DNA of 64,000 nt from Streptomyces sp. NBC_00582 (GTDB lineage Bacteria > Actinomycetota > Actinomycetes > Streptomycetales > Streptomycetaceae): NCBI RefSeq assembly GCF_036345155.1, contig NZ_CP107772.1, forward strand, positions 4,650,001 through 4,714,000. Direction: 5' to 3'. Under the pieces are notes generated by a model. The model ran no database searches. It was not told the DNA's origin and saw only the letters and a list, made by a program, of their open reading frames with translations. Positions within the stretch are counted from its first letter, which is position 1. The number at the start of each line of letters is the position of its first letter. A program made the translations under genes and the position numbers. Shown here piece after piece: positions 27,021-35,621 of the stretch.

Positions 27021-29402
27021 CTAAACGCTCTGCTCCGCCCAGATCGTCTTCCCGCCCTTCGTGCCCGGGCGGGTCCCCCAGCGTTCGGTGAGCTGGGCGA
27101 CCAGGAGGAGACCGCGGCCGCCCTCGTCGTAGGTGCGGGCCCGGCGCATGTGCGGGGCGGTGCTGCTGGCGTCGGAGACCTCGCAGATGAGGGCGCGGTC
27201 GTGGATCAGCCGGAGCTGGACCGGCGGTTCGGCGTGCCGGATGGCGTTGGTGACCAGCTCGCTGACGATCAGTTCGGTGACGAAGGACGCGTCGGTCAGC
27301 CCCCAGGCCTCCAGACGGGCGATCACGTTCTTGCGGGTCTCGGCGACGGCGGCGGGATCGGGCTCCACGTCCCAGATGGCGACCCGGGAGGCGTCGAGAC
27401 CCCGGGTGCGGGCGACGAGGAGCGCCACGTCGTCGGCGGGCCGCTGCGGCAGCATCCCGCCGAGCACCGTGTCGCACAGGGCGTCCAGCGACCCGGCGGG
27501 CCGGGCCAGGCTCCGGCACAGCCGGGAGACACCGTCGTCGGGGTCGCCGGCGGCGCCGGCCCGGCGGCTGCGGGTGTCGAGCAGACCGTCGGTGTAGAGG
27601 GCGAGCACACTGCCCTCGGGCAGCTCGCACTCGACCGCCTCGAAGGGCAGTCCGCCCAAGCCCAGCGGGGGCCCGGCGGGCAGGTCGAGCAGCTCCACCG
27701 TGCCGTCGGGCAGCACCAGCGCGGGCGGCGGATGCCCGGCCCGGGCGAGCGCGCACCGCCGGGAGACGGGGTCGTAGACGGCGTAGAGGCAGGTCGCGCC
27801 CACGTCCCCGGCGGTCTCCCCGTCCTCGGAGGCCTCCTCGGTGGCCAGCCGGGCCACCAGGTCGTCGAGATGGGTGAGGAGTTCGTCGGGCGGCAGATCG
27901 ATGTCGGCGAGGGTCCGTACGGCCGTCCGCAGCCGCCCCATGGTCGCCGAGGCGTGGATGCCGTGCCCCACGACGTCCCCGACGACCAGCGCCACCCGCG
28001 CCCCGGACAGCGGGATCACGTCGAACCAGTCGCCGCCCACCCCGGCCCGGGCGCCGGCCGGCAGATACCGGGAGGCGACCTCCACCGCCGACTGCTCGGG
28101 CAGCCGCTGCGGGAGCAGACTGCGCTGGAGGGTGACCGCCGTGCCCCGGGCGCGGGTGTAGCGGCGGGCGTTGTCGATGCAGACCGCGGCCCGGGCCGCC
28201 AGCTCCTCGGCGAGCACCAGGTCGTCCTGCTGGAACGGGTCGGGGCGCCGGTGCCGGGCGAGGACGGCGACCCCCAGGGTGGTGCCGCGGGCCGACAGCG
28301 GCACCGCCATCACGGAGTGGAAGCCGAAGTCGCGGATGCGGGCCGTGCGCAGGGCGTCGCCCACCACCCACTCGGGCAGCGCGGCCACGGACACCTCGCG
28401 CAGCAGGGCCCGCCCCGAGCGCAGACTCTCCACCGGCGGCGAGCCCTCCGGGTACTCGTCGACCTCGCCCAGCGCGAGCACCGCCTCGGGGACCCCCGGC
28501 AGCACCGACTGGTGGGCGACCCGCCGCAGCGCCAGCGACGACCCGGCCGCCACGGCCTCCTCCTGGCCCTCCTCGAACGAGGTCAGCAGGTCCACGCTGA
28601 GGAAGTCGGCGAGGTCGGGCACCGCCACGTCCGCCAGCTCCTGCGCGGTGTGGGTCACATCGAGCGTGCTGCCGATCCGGGAGCTGGCCGCGGCGATGAG
28701 CTGGAGGCGCTTGCGCGCCCAGTACTGGTCCGTCACGTCGTGCCCGGTGGCGGCCACCCCCAGCACCCGGCCGTCGTCGGGGTCCTCCACCCGGTAGAGA
28801 TGGACCGACCAGGCGTGCTCCCGGGCCTCGCCGGGCGCGCGGGCGTGGTTCTCCACGTACTGCGGCTCACCGGTCTCCAGGGCCAGCCGCATCCGCCGCT
28901 CGACCACCTCCGACACCGGGGTGGGGATCACGTCCGTCATCCGCAGCCCCCGCAGCTCCTCCTCGCTCAGCCCGAGTGCGCGCTGTGCGGCCCGGCTCGA
29001 GCGCCGGTAGCGCAGGTCGGTGTCGTACACCGAGGTCGCGCAGGACGGGGACTGCATCAGGCCCCGCCGCATCAGCGTGTCGTCCTCCGGCCGCGCGGTC
29101 CCGGCCACGGCGGAGACCAGCAGCCAGTCACGGCTGCCGTCCTCCCCCGTGCGGTGATGGGCCAGGACCCGGACCGCCAGGCGGCGGCCGGACCGGTGCA
29201 GGAGTACGAGCGTGCCGTGCCATCGGGGCAGCCCGGCCGGCGGGGGATCGTCACGCGGGACGGGCCGCTCGGCCAGCAGCAGCGCCGCCGGCCGGCCCAC
29301 GATCTCCTCCGCCGGGTATCCGAGAAGCCACTCGGCCCCGTCGCTCCAGCCGGTCACGGTGCCGTGCTCGTCGACGGTGACACGCGCGGTGAGTGCCTCC
29401 AT
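27021..29402 (-). CDS. PAS-PAS-GAF-PP2C-HATPase phosphatase/anti-sigma type regulator
   Basis: Large signalling protein of 793 residues. Two PAS domains (about 1-115 and 125-235) are followed by a GAF domain (about 240-420) and a SpoIIE-type PP2C phosphatase domain. The latter begins LQRSLLPQRLPEQ and has the metal region GVGGDWFDVIPLSG. A C-terminal HATPase_c domain resembles anti-sigma kinases: NATNAIRH-type N-box as ELVTNAIRHAEPPV and a GGRGLLLVAQL G-box. Such proteins control anti-sigma/anti-anti-sigma switches through phosphorylation. It lies 85 bases downstream of the ECF sigma gene, so the pair may be cotranscribed. The signal sensed is unknown. Confidence 0.9.
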   Translation of the reverse strand: MEALTARVTVDEHGTVTGWSDGAEWLLGYPAEEIVGRPAALLLAERPVPRDDPPPAGLPRWHGTLVLLHRSGRRLAVRVLAHHRTGEDGSRDWLLVSAVAGTARPEDDTLMRRGLMQSPSCATSVYDTDLRYRRSSRAAQRALGLSEEELRGLRMTDVIPTPVSEVVERRMRLALETGEPQYVENHARAPGEAREHAWSVHLYRVEDPDDGRVLGVAATGHDVTDQYWARKRLQLIAAASSRIGSTLDVTHTAQELADVAVPDLADFLSVDLLTSFEEGQEEAVAAGSSLALRRVAHQSVLPGVPEAVLALGEVDEYPEGSPPVESLRSGRALLREVSVAALPEWVVGDALRTARIRDFGFHSVMAVPLSARGTTLGVAVLARHRRPDPFQQDDLVLAEELAARAAVCIDNARRYTRARGTAVTLQRSLLPQRLPEQSAVEVASRYLPAGARAGVGGDWFDVIPLSGARVALVVGDVVGHGIHASATMGRLRTAVRTLADIDLPPDELLTHLDDLVARLATEEASEDGETAGDVGATCLYAVYDPVSRRCALARAGHPPPALVLPDGTVELLDLPAGPPLGLGGLPFEAVECELPEGSVLALYTDGLLDTRSRRAGAAGDPDDGVSRLCRSLARPAGSLDALCDTVLGGMLPQRPADDVALLVARTRGLDASRVAIWDVEPDPAAVAETRKNVIARLEAWGLTDASFVTELIVSELVTNAIRHAEPPVQLRLIHDRALICEVSDASSTAPHMRRARTYDEGGRGLLLVAQLTERWGTRPGTKGGKTIWAEQSV

Positions 29403-29487
29403 GGCCGCTCATCTCGCTCTCCTGCGTGATGGTCTTCCTGGCTCAGATGTCGCACTATTGGGCACTATTACCCATTCGTACCACCGT

Positions 29488-30135
29488 TCAGGCGGCGACG
29501 GGTGCGCGCGGCGGCCCGGCCGCGGGGGCCGGTTCCTCCGCCTCGTGCAGCAGGTCGGCCAGCGAGGCGCGCGCCCGGGCCACCCGGGACCGGACCGTGC
29601 CCACCGGACAGCCGCTGACCTGCGCCGCCTCCGCGTACGGCAGCCCCAGGAGCTGGGTGAGGACGAACGCCTCCCGCCGCTCGTCCGGCAGCGCGGCCAG
29701 CAGGTCGAGCAGCACGATCCCGTCGTCGAACCCGGGCAGCCCGCGCGGCTGGGCCGACTCCACGGCCCGCTGCCAGTCCGGTACGTCGGCCTGGCGCGGC
29801 CGCGCGGAGGCGTACCGGTAGCCGTCGGTCACCGCCCGGCGGGCGATGGACAGCAGCCAGGAGCGCGCCGAGGAACGGCCCTCGAACCGGTGCAGACTGC
29901 CGAGCGCCCGCAGGAACGTGTCCTGCGCGAGGTCGTCCACAGCCTGGGGATCGGCGCACAGATGGGCGACGTACCGCTGGACGTCGCGGTGCAGCGCGCG
30001 GACGAACCGCTCGACGGCGGCCGGGTCGCCGCCGCGCGCGGCCAGCGCCCACGCGGTGATCGACTCGTCGCGGCACGGCTCGGGACGGGACTCGGGGCAT
30101 GGCTCGGGGCATGACAGGGGGGCGGAGGTGATCAC
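29488..30135 (-). CDS. ECF-type RNA polymerase sigma factor
   Basis: Alternative sigma factor, 215 residues. Region 2 is seen in FVRALHRDVQRYVAHLCADP and DDLAQDTFLRALGSLHRFEG, and region 4 in LPDERREAFVLTQLLGLPYAEAAQVSGCPVGTVRSRVARAR. The GTG at 30135 was chosen; AAGGA lies about ten bases ahead. The N-terminus carries a Pro/Glu/Cys-rich stretch (SCPEPCPESRPEPCRDESI) before region 2. No classical anti-sigma gene is adjacent, but the upstream Met/His-rich membrane protein and the downstream PP2C/HATPase protein are candidates for its control. Confidence 0.92.
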   Translation of the reverse strand: MITSAPLSCPEPCPESRPEPCRDESITAWALAARGGDPAAVERFVRALHRDVQRYVAHLCADPQAVDDLAQDTFLRALGSLHRFEGRSSARSWLLSIARRAVTDGYRYASARPRQADVPDWQRAVESAQPRGLPGFDDGIVLLDLLAALPDERREAFVLTQLLGLPYAEAAQVSGCPVGTVRSRVARARASLADLLHEAEEPAPAAGPPRAPVAA

Positions 30136-30278
30136 CTGGGGTGTCCTTCTCGGTCGTCCGGGCGCCGAGGGCCGAAGGGCGCGGCGGCCCGGGTACGGGG
30201 AGACGGCCCTACGGCGCCCGCGCGCACGTACGGCCGAAACCCGGGGCGCACAGGGGCGGCCCGGGTCACCGGCTGCCG

Positions 30279-30950
30279 TCAGACGGCAGCGGCCCCCGGG
30301 GGCGGACCCCGAGAAGTGATCGCGTGGACGAGGAGGAACCGCGGCTCCCGCTCGGAGCGGCGGCGGCGCGGGCGCACCCGCGGACGGTCGGGCACGAGGG
30401 GCAGGGCGAGCAGCAGCCGCAGCGGCGCCGCGAGCCATCCGGCCACCGCGCGCAGGACCCGGAACGCGGCCCGCTCACCGTGGGCCAGCCACAGCCCGCA
30501 CAGCAGCGCGGCCAGCAGGTGCGCGGCGAGCATCCCGGACGAGGAGGAGCCGACGAGGAGACCGTCGCCGCCGTGCCCCATGTCCCCCATGGCGCCGACG
30601 TGACCCATGTGACGCATGTCCATGCCACTCATGGCGCCCGTGCCACTCATGCCGCTCATGCCGCCCATCGGGTCACCGGTACCCGTACCCCGGCCCGCCG
30701 ACTGCGCGTACTCGAACGCCTGGTGCAGACCGGTCTGCGCGGCCACCACGACCGCCACGACCGACACCGGCCCCCGCTCCCGGCCCGCCAGGCACCAGCC
30801 CACCGCACCGGTGACGGCCGCACCGGCGGCCAGGGCCCAGGCGGGGACGTGGTCGCCGGACATCAGGACGTGGCCCAGTGCGGCGAGCAGCACACAGACG
30901 GCCGCGAACATCGCGGCACGCAGCGTGCGCATCCCCCACCCGGCAGTCAT
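30279..30950 (-). CDS. Met/His-rich integral membrane protein
   Basis: A 223-residue protein with about five hydrophobic segments. Between the third and fourth, residues 93-128 hold a Met/Gly/His-rich stretch (for example GGMSGMSGTGAMSGMDMRHM and GAMGDMGHGGDG). Such methionine-rich loops bind copper(I) or other soft metals in several bacterial proteins. The gene is 143 bases upstream of the ECF sigma gene on the same strand. I recognise no enzymatic family. The inference is a copper-linked membrane sensor or transporter for the sigma factor; this is a guess from composition and context. Confidence 0.7.
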   Translation of the reverse strand: MTAGWGMRTLRAAMFAAVCVLLAALGHVLMSGDHVPAWALAAGAAVTGAVGWCLAGRERGPVSVVAVVVAAQTGLHQAFEYAQSAGRGTGTGDPMGGMSGMSGTGAMSGMDMRHMGHVGAMGDMGHGGDGLLVGSSSSGMLAAHLLAALLCGLWLAHGERAAFRVLRAVAGWLAAPLRLLLALPLVPDRPRVRPRRRRSEREPRFLLVHAITSRGPPPGAAAV

Positions 30951-31086
30951 GGCGCCTCATCCTCGCATCCGCAGACGGGTGTCCGACCGGGCCCGTCGGA
31001 CGGAGGTACGGAAATCCGCGTGCGCGCGCTCACCGCCCCCACGACAGAGGAGGGCAACCGCCCGCCCGGGGTTCCCGACGCGGCGC

Positions 31087-32310
31087 TCACCCGGACGGCG
31101 CCGGCACCGCCGGTACGTCCGCGAAGGCCCGCACCTCGCGCTGGAACAGCGGCACCACCGTCGTCAGCGTCAGCGCGACCAGGCCCACCCACAGCACCGG
31201 CCCGTCGCCGAAGGCGGTCGCGGCGACCGGGGTCAGGGCGAGGCCCGCGGGCTGGAGGCCGTAGGTGCCGAGGGTGTCGATCGCGAGGACCCTGCCGAGC
31301 ATGTCGGAGGGGATCGCGCGATGCAGGGCACTCGCCCAGCACACGTTGAAGACGGCGTACCCGAACCCGGTGACGACCACGGACGCCCCGAGCAGCACCA
31401 GCGGCGCCCCGGCCAGCAGACAGGCCAGCTGGCCCGCGAGCAGGCCGAGCGCGAGGACGGCGACCGTGCCGGGGCGGCGCGGGGTCCAGGCCGCGATGGC
31501 CATCCCGCCCACGACCGAGCCGGCCGCCTGGAGCGCGACCATCGGCCCGTACGCCGTGAAGTCGCCCCGCTCCTGGAGGATGATCGGCAGCAGCACCGCC
31601 ACCGGGGCCATCACCAGCAGCAGCTGAAGGGTGCCCTGCACGATGATCGTCAGGACCCAGGGCCGTTCCCGTACGGCGGCGAAGCCCTCCCGCGCCTGGC
31701 GCAGCACGGTCCCGCCCGCCGCCCGCGTCCGCCGGGCGTCCCCCACCCCGACCAGCGTGCCGACGCTCGCGGCGAACGTCCCGGCGTCCGCCCAGAACGC
31801 CAGGTCCGCCGTCCCGACCGCCAGCAGCAGCCCGCCCAGCGCGGGGCCGACGACCTGGCCGGTGCGGACGGTGATCGAGCGCAGGGCGTTCGCCTTCGGC
31901 AGGTCCTCGTCCGGCACCAGATCGGGGATCAGCGCCCCGAAGGCGGGGGTGAACACCCCGCCGGCGAACCCGGTCACCAGGGCCAGCAGCACGGGCACGG
32001 CGAGCGGCGCCCGCGCGGCGCCCAGCGCGAAGCACACCGCCGTGACCAGCCGGACCACGTCCGCCCCGGCCATCACCCACGACCGCCGCAGCCGGTCCGC
32101 AAGCACCCCGCCCAGCAGCGCGGCCCCCACCAGCGCGAGACTCTGCGCCCCGAGCACCACCCCGAGGTCGGACTTCGAGTGCGCGCCGAGCAGCGCCCCG
32201 GGGAGCGCGACCAGCGTCACCCCGTCCCCGACGGCGCTCGCCACCTGGCCGCACCACACCCGCCGAAACCGCGCGTGCCGCAGCACCACGGCGAACGCCG
32301 GCACCCTCAC
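31087..32310 (-). CDS. MFS transporter
   Basis: Twelve-helix major facilitator of 407 residues. It shows the MFS signature VLGAQSLALVGAALLGGVLADRLRRSWVM between helices 2 and 3. The layout (short N-terminus RHARFRRVWCGQVASAVGDGV, GVFTPAFGALIPDLVPDEDLPKANAL) resembles the multidrug/macrolide-efflux type MFS proteins of actinobacteria. The start at 32310 abuts the remnant peptidase gene. No dedicated regulator is adjacent. Substrate unknown. Confidence 0.88.
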   Translation of the reverse strand: MRVPAFAVVLRHARFRRVWCGQVASAVGDGVTLVALPGALLGAHSKSDLGVVLGAQSLALVGAALLGGVLADRLRRSWVMAGADVVRLVTAVCFALGAARAPLAVPVLLALVTGFAGGVFTPAFGALIPDLVPDEDLPKANALRSITVRTGQVVGPALGGLLLAVGTADLAFWADAGTFAASVGTLVGVGDARRTRAAGGTVLRQAREGFAAVRERPWVLTIIVQGTLQLLLVMAPVAVLLPIILQERGDFTAYGPMVALQAAGSVVGGMAIAAWTPRRPGTVAVLALGLLAGQLACLLAGAPLVLLGASVVVTGFGYAVFNVCWASALHRAIPSDMLGRVLAIDTLGTYGLQPAGLALTPVAATAFGDGPVLWVGLVALTLTTVVPLFQREVRAFADVPAVPAPSG

Positions 32311-32350
32311 GGGGTCCCCGGCGCCACCGGCGGCACCCGGCGGACACCCC

Positions 32351-32662
32351 TCACTTCACGCCCACCGTCCGCAGCACGGTGAGCGCCAGCGTCCGGGCCG
32401 CATCGGTCACCTCCCGTACGGACACGTGCTCGCGGGCGCTGTGCGCGACGCCGATGTCCCCCGGGCCGAACTGGAGCGTGGGGATCCCGGCGGCGGTGTA
32501 GTGCCGCAGATCGCTGCCGTACGTCGCCCCGCGCTCCCGGGGCCGTGCGGCACCGGTCGCGTCGGCGTACGCCTCGGCGACGGTGTGCCGCAGCGGATGC
32601 CCGGCCGCCAGCCGTCCACTCGGCTCCTGGTTCCTCAGCAACGCCCCGGCTCCCCTCCGCAC
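32351..32662 (-). pseudogene. C-terminal remnant of an M20 family amidohydrolase/peptidase
   Basis: About 103 residues from a GTG at 32662. The sequence NQEPSGRLAAGHPLRHTVAEAYADATG to GATYGSDLRHYTAAGIPTLQFGPGDIGVAHSAREHVSV matches the last domain of M20-type deacylases such as ArgE/DapE-like enzymes, including the His in VAHSAREHV. A full protein has roughly 350-450 residues with N-terminal metal ligands (His and Asp/Glu); these are absent, because upstream (from 32705) the histidine kinase gene begins. The fragment is therefore probably a relic. Confidence 0.7.
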
Positions 32663-32704
32663 ACCGCCTCCGACGTGCCGAGCGTCGTACGCCGACCGCC
32701 CCCG

Positions 32705-34120
32705 TCACAACCCCCCGCCCACGGTGAACCCGATCACCGAGCCGCCGCCCGCCCTGCGGTGGGCGAACGGCGTGCCGCCGTGGGAGAGGGCCACCTCCCG
32801 CACGATCGACAGCCCGAGACCGGATCCGGGCAGGGAGCGGGCGTCGGCGGCGCGGTAGAAGCGGTCGAAGATCCGGGTCAGGTCGGCCTGGTCGATACCG
32901 GGGCCCCGGTCGAGGACCTCGACGCGGACGGCGCCCGGCCGGGCGGGCCCGGTGACGGAGATCTCGACGGGCGCCAGACCCTCGCGGTCGAACTTGGTGG
33001 CGTTCTCCACGAGGTTGGACACGGCCCGCTGGAGCATGCCCGGCCGTCCGTCGGTCGTGGTGTCGCCGGCGGCCCGGACCTGGATGATCCGCCCGGTGCG
33101 GCGCCGGGCGAGTCCCGCGACCTCCTCGGCGATGTCGGCGAGGTCCAGCTTCTGCGGGGGTTCGTTGTCGGCCTGGCCGGCGGCGAGATCGACGAGCTCG
33201 TTGACCAGGTCGGTCAGCTCACGGGCCTCCTGGGTGAGGTCGGCGACCAGGTCCTCGCGCATGGCGGGCGGCAGCTCGTCGATCCGGCGCAGCAGCGAGA
33301 TGTTCGTCCTCAGCGAGGTCAGCGGGGTGCGCAGCTCGTGCCCCGCGTCCTGCACCAGCCGCCGCTGGTCCTCCTCCGACTGGGCGAGCCGGCCCAGCAT
33401 GCGGTCGAAGGCACGGCCGAGGCGGCCCACCTCGTCGTGGCCGGTGACCGGCACCTGCACCCCTAGGCGGCGGGTGCGGGCGACGTCCTCGGCGGCGGTG
33501 GTGAGGATGACCAGCCGGTGGGTGATGCGCCGGGCCAGCCACCAGCCGAACAGGCCCGCGGCCAGGACGACGGCGGTCATCAGGATCAGGGTGCGCTGCT
33601 GGAGCGCCCGCAGCAGGTCCTCGGTGTCGCTGAACTCCTGCGCCACCTGCACCGCGCCGCGCCCGCCGCCGAGGGCCACGGTCGCGACCCGGTACACATC
33701 GCTGCCGACGTCCACGTCCTTGTGCTCGGCCATCCGTCCGGCCGCCGGGGCCGCGGCGACCGTCCGGTCCGCGACCACCACCGGCAGCCTCGGGCTGCCG
33801 CTGTCGACGACCGTCCCGTCGGCCCCGAGCACCTGTACGTTCGTCCGCGCGGGCCGCACGATGTCGTGCCCCGGCGCCGCCGAGAAGAAGTCCTCCGGCG
33901 CCATCGCGTGCCCGCGCACCTCGTCCCGCAGATCCTGCACGACCTCGTCGAACACCGACTCCTGGTCGACCCGCACCAGCCGTGCGGCCGCCGAGTACGA
34001 CAACACGCCCACCAGTACGGTCACGGCGGCGGTCACCGCGGCGAACGACACCGCGAACGTCGTCCGCAACGACACCAGCTTGGGCCTCGGCCGCGCCAGC
34101 AGCCGACGCAGTCGGCCCAC
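32705..34120 (-). CDS. Two-component sensor histidine kinase
   Basis: Membrane sensor kinase of 471 residues. Helix 1 (about 21-43) and helix 2 (177-196) enclose an extracytoplasmic domain of about 130 residues. A HAMP domain follows, then the HisKA box with the phosphorylated H261 (DAGHELRTPLTSL) and the ATPase domain with NLVENATKFD, DRGPGIDQADL and GSGLGLSIVREVALSHGG. The GTG start immediately follows the response regulator stop codon (TGA-GTG). The layout resembles MprB/CseC-type kinases. The stimulus is unknown. Confidence 0.95.
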   Translation of the reverse strand: MGRLRRLLARPRPKLVSLRTTFAVSFAAVTAAVTVLVGVLSYSAAARLVRVDQESVFDEVVQDLRDEVRGHAMAPEDFFSAAPGHDIVRPARTNVQVLGADGTVVDSGSPRLPVVVADRTVAAAPAAGRMAEHKDVDVGSDVYRVATVALGGGRGAVQVAQEFSDTEDLLRALQQRTLILMTAVVLAAGLFGWWLARRITHRLVILTTAAEDVARTRRLGVQVPVTGHDEVGRLGRAFDRMLGRLAQSEEDQRRLVQDAGHELRTPLTSLRTNISLLRRIDELPPAMREDLVADLTQEARELTDLVNELVDLAAGQADNEPPQKLDLADIAEEVAGLARRRTGRIIQVRAAGDTTTDGRPGMLQRAVSNLVENATKFDREGLAPVEISVTGPARPGAVRVEVLDRGPGIDQADLTRIFDRFYRAADARSLPGSGLGLSIVREVALSHGGTPFAHRRAGGGSVIGFTVGGGL

Positions 34121-34840
34121 TCAGTCCTCCCGCAGCACGTAACCCACCCCGCGCACGGTGTGGATCAGCTGCGAGGCGCCCGGCTGGTCCAGTTTGCGGC
34201 GGAGGTAGCCGACGTAGACGGCGAGGTTCTTGGAGCCGGGGCCGAAGTCGTAGCCCCAGATGCGGTCGTAGATCGTGGAGTGGTCGAGGACGATCCCGGC
34301 GTTGCGCACCAGCAGTTCCAGCAGCTCGAACTCGGTGCGGGTGAGTTCCAGCTCGCGCTCGCCCCGCCAGGCCCGCCGCGCCTGCGGGTCCATCCGCAGC
34401 CCGGCCGCCTCCAGATACCGCTCGGGCGTCTGCTTCGGGGCGACCGGCTCCGACGGTACGGGGACACTGCCCGGGTTGGTGCGCCGCAGCAGCGCCCGCA
34501 GCCGGGCGAAGACCTCCTCGACGTCGAACGGCTTGACGACGTAGTCGTCGGCGCCCGCGTCCAGGCCGGCGATCCGGTCGGCGGTCTCCACCAGCGCGGT
34601 CAGCATCAGGATCGGTGTGCGGTCGCCCTCGGCGCGCAGCACCCGGCAGACCTGGAGGCCGTCGATCCCGGGCATCATCACGTCGAGGACGAGGACGTCC
34701 GGCGGCGACTTGTGGGCGTGGGCCAGCGCCTCGACGCCGTCGGCGACCGCGGTGACCTGGTATCCCTCCAGGGCCAGGGCGCGTTCCAGGGCGTGGCGGA
34801 TGGCGCGGTCGTCTTCGGCGAGCAGCAGGGTGGGAGGCAC
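34121..34840 (-). CDS. OmpR family response regulator
   Basis: DNA-binding response regulator, 239 residues. The receiver domain (1-120) has the phospho-accepting D53 in VLVLDVMMPGIDG, acidic D10/D11 (LLAEDDRAI) and the conserved lysine in VVKPFDVEEV. The C-terminal winged helix includes LTRTEFELLELLVRNAGIVL and KNLAVYVGYLRRKLDQPGASQ. It precedes the kinase gene in one operon and is its partner. Target genes are unknown. Confidence 0.95.
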   Translation of the reverse strand: MPPTLLLAEDDRAIRHALERALALEGYQVTAVADGVEALAHAHKSPPDVLVLDVMMPGIDGLQVCRVLRAEGDRTPILMLTALVETADRIAGLDAGADDYVVKPFDVEEVFARLRALLRRTNPGSVPVPSEPVAPKQTPERYLEAAGLRMDPQARRAWRGERELELTRTEFELLELLVRNAGIVLDHSTIYDRIWGYDFGPGSKNLAVYVGYLRRKLDQPGASQLIHTVRGVGYVLRED

Positions 34841-34923
34841 GAGGCCAGTTTGCCAAGGCCTCCGGCGGTTCGGCCGTGACGAAGGTCCTACGATCGCCCT
34901 TCTTACTGGGCTCTCACCGTCGC

Positions 34924-34962
34924 GGAGCGGGGGTCCGGGGGGCGCCCCCGGACCCCCGCTCC
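34924..34962 (-). terminator. Hairpin downstream of the LLM/FMN-reductase operon
   Basis: A perfect 18-base stem GGAGCGGGGGTCCGGGGG with its complement around a GCG loop. It starts 62 bases past the reductase stop codon. The GGGGGTCCGGGGG type is a common Streptomyces intergenic hairpin. Confidence 0.75.
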
Positions 34963-35024
34963 GGTCCTGAAGGGGCCTCGCCCTCGCGCCGGACGGGCCG
35001 GTCGTGCCGGCCGGCGCTCGTGAC

Positions 35025-35621
35025 TCACCGGCTGGTCAGCGCCGCGAGCTGCTCCGCGAACGGGACGACCTCGAAGGCGTCCTTCACCGGGTTCGCCGGC
35101 CGCGCCGCGGACAGCCCGCCCATCAGCGCCGCCAGCTCCCCCGCCGCCCGATCGATCCGCTCCGGCAGCCCCTCGGCGCCCCAGTCCTCCGAGGCGGCGT
35201 AGACGGCGGTCGGGACGACGACGGCCCGCAGATGGGCGAAGAGGGGCCGCAGGGCGTGCTCCAGAACCAGCGAGTGCCGGGCGGAGCCGCCGGTCGCCGC
35301 GATCAGCACCGGCCTGCCCGTCAGCGCGTCCGGGTCAAGGACGTCGAAGAACGACTTGAACAGTCCGCTGTACGAGGCCGAGAACACCGGCGTGACGACG
35401 ATCAGCCCGTCGGCGGCGGCCACCGCGTCCAGGGCCTCGGCCAGCTTGCGCCCGGGAAAGCCGTTGGTGAAGTGGTGGGCGATCTCCACGGCGAGATCGC
35501 GCAGCTCCACGACCTCGACGTCCACGGGCGTCTTCGCCCCGACCGCGCCGGCGAGCCGGTCGGCCAGCAGCCGGGTGGACGAGGGGACGCTCAGTCCCGC
35601 CGAGACGACGACGAGCTTCAT
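35025..35621 (-). CDS. NADPH-dependent FMN reductase (CE1759 family)
   Basis: Flavodoxin-like reductase of 198 residues that should supply reduced FMN. It opens MKLVVVSAGLSVPSSTRLLADRLAGAV (FMN phosphate loop) and contains VVTPVFSASYSGLFKSFFDVLD and a GGSARHSLVLEHALRPLF segment typical of SsuE-like reductases. Its ATG overlaps the stop of the LLM gene (ATGA, 35618-35621), so the two are translated together as an oxygenase/reductase pair. Confidence 0.9.
   Translation of the reverse strand: MKLVVVSAGLSVPSSTRLLADRLAGAVGAKTPVDVEVVELRDLAVEIAHHFTNGFPGRKLAEALDAVAAADGLIVVTPVFSASYSGLFKSFFDVLDPDALTGRPVLIAATGGSARHSLVLEHALRPLFAHLRAVVVPTAVYAASEDWGAEGLPERIDRAAGELAALMGGLSAARPANPVKDAFEVVPFAEQLAALTSR

Noticed and set aside
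26922..29429. 835-codon plus-strand frame opposite the PP2C regulator
   Set aside because: Shadow of a high-GC gene: the minus strand has clear PAS, GAF, PP2C and HATPase motifs, while this frame has none.
29440..29470. GCACTATTG/GCACTATTA repeat upstream of the PP2C gene
   Set aside because: Only two short copies; likely promoter-proximal AT-rich sequence rather than a regulatory array.
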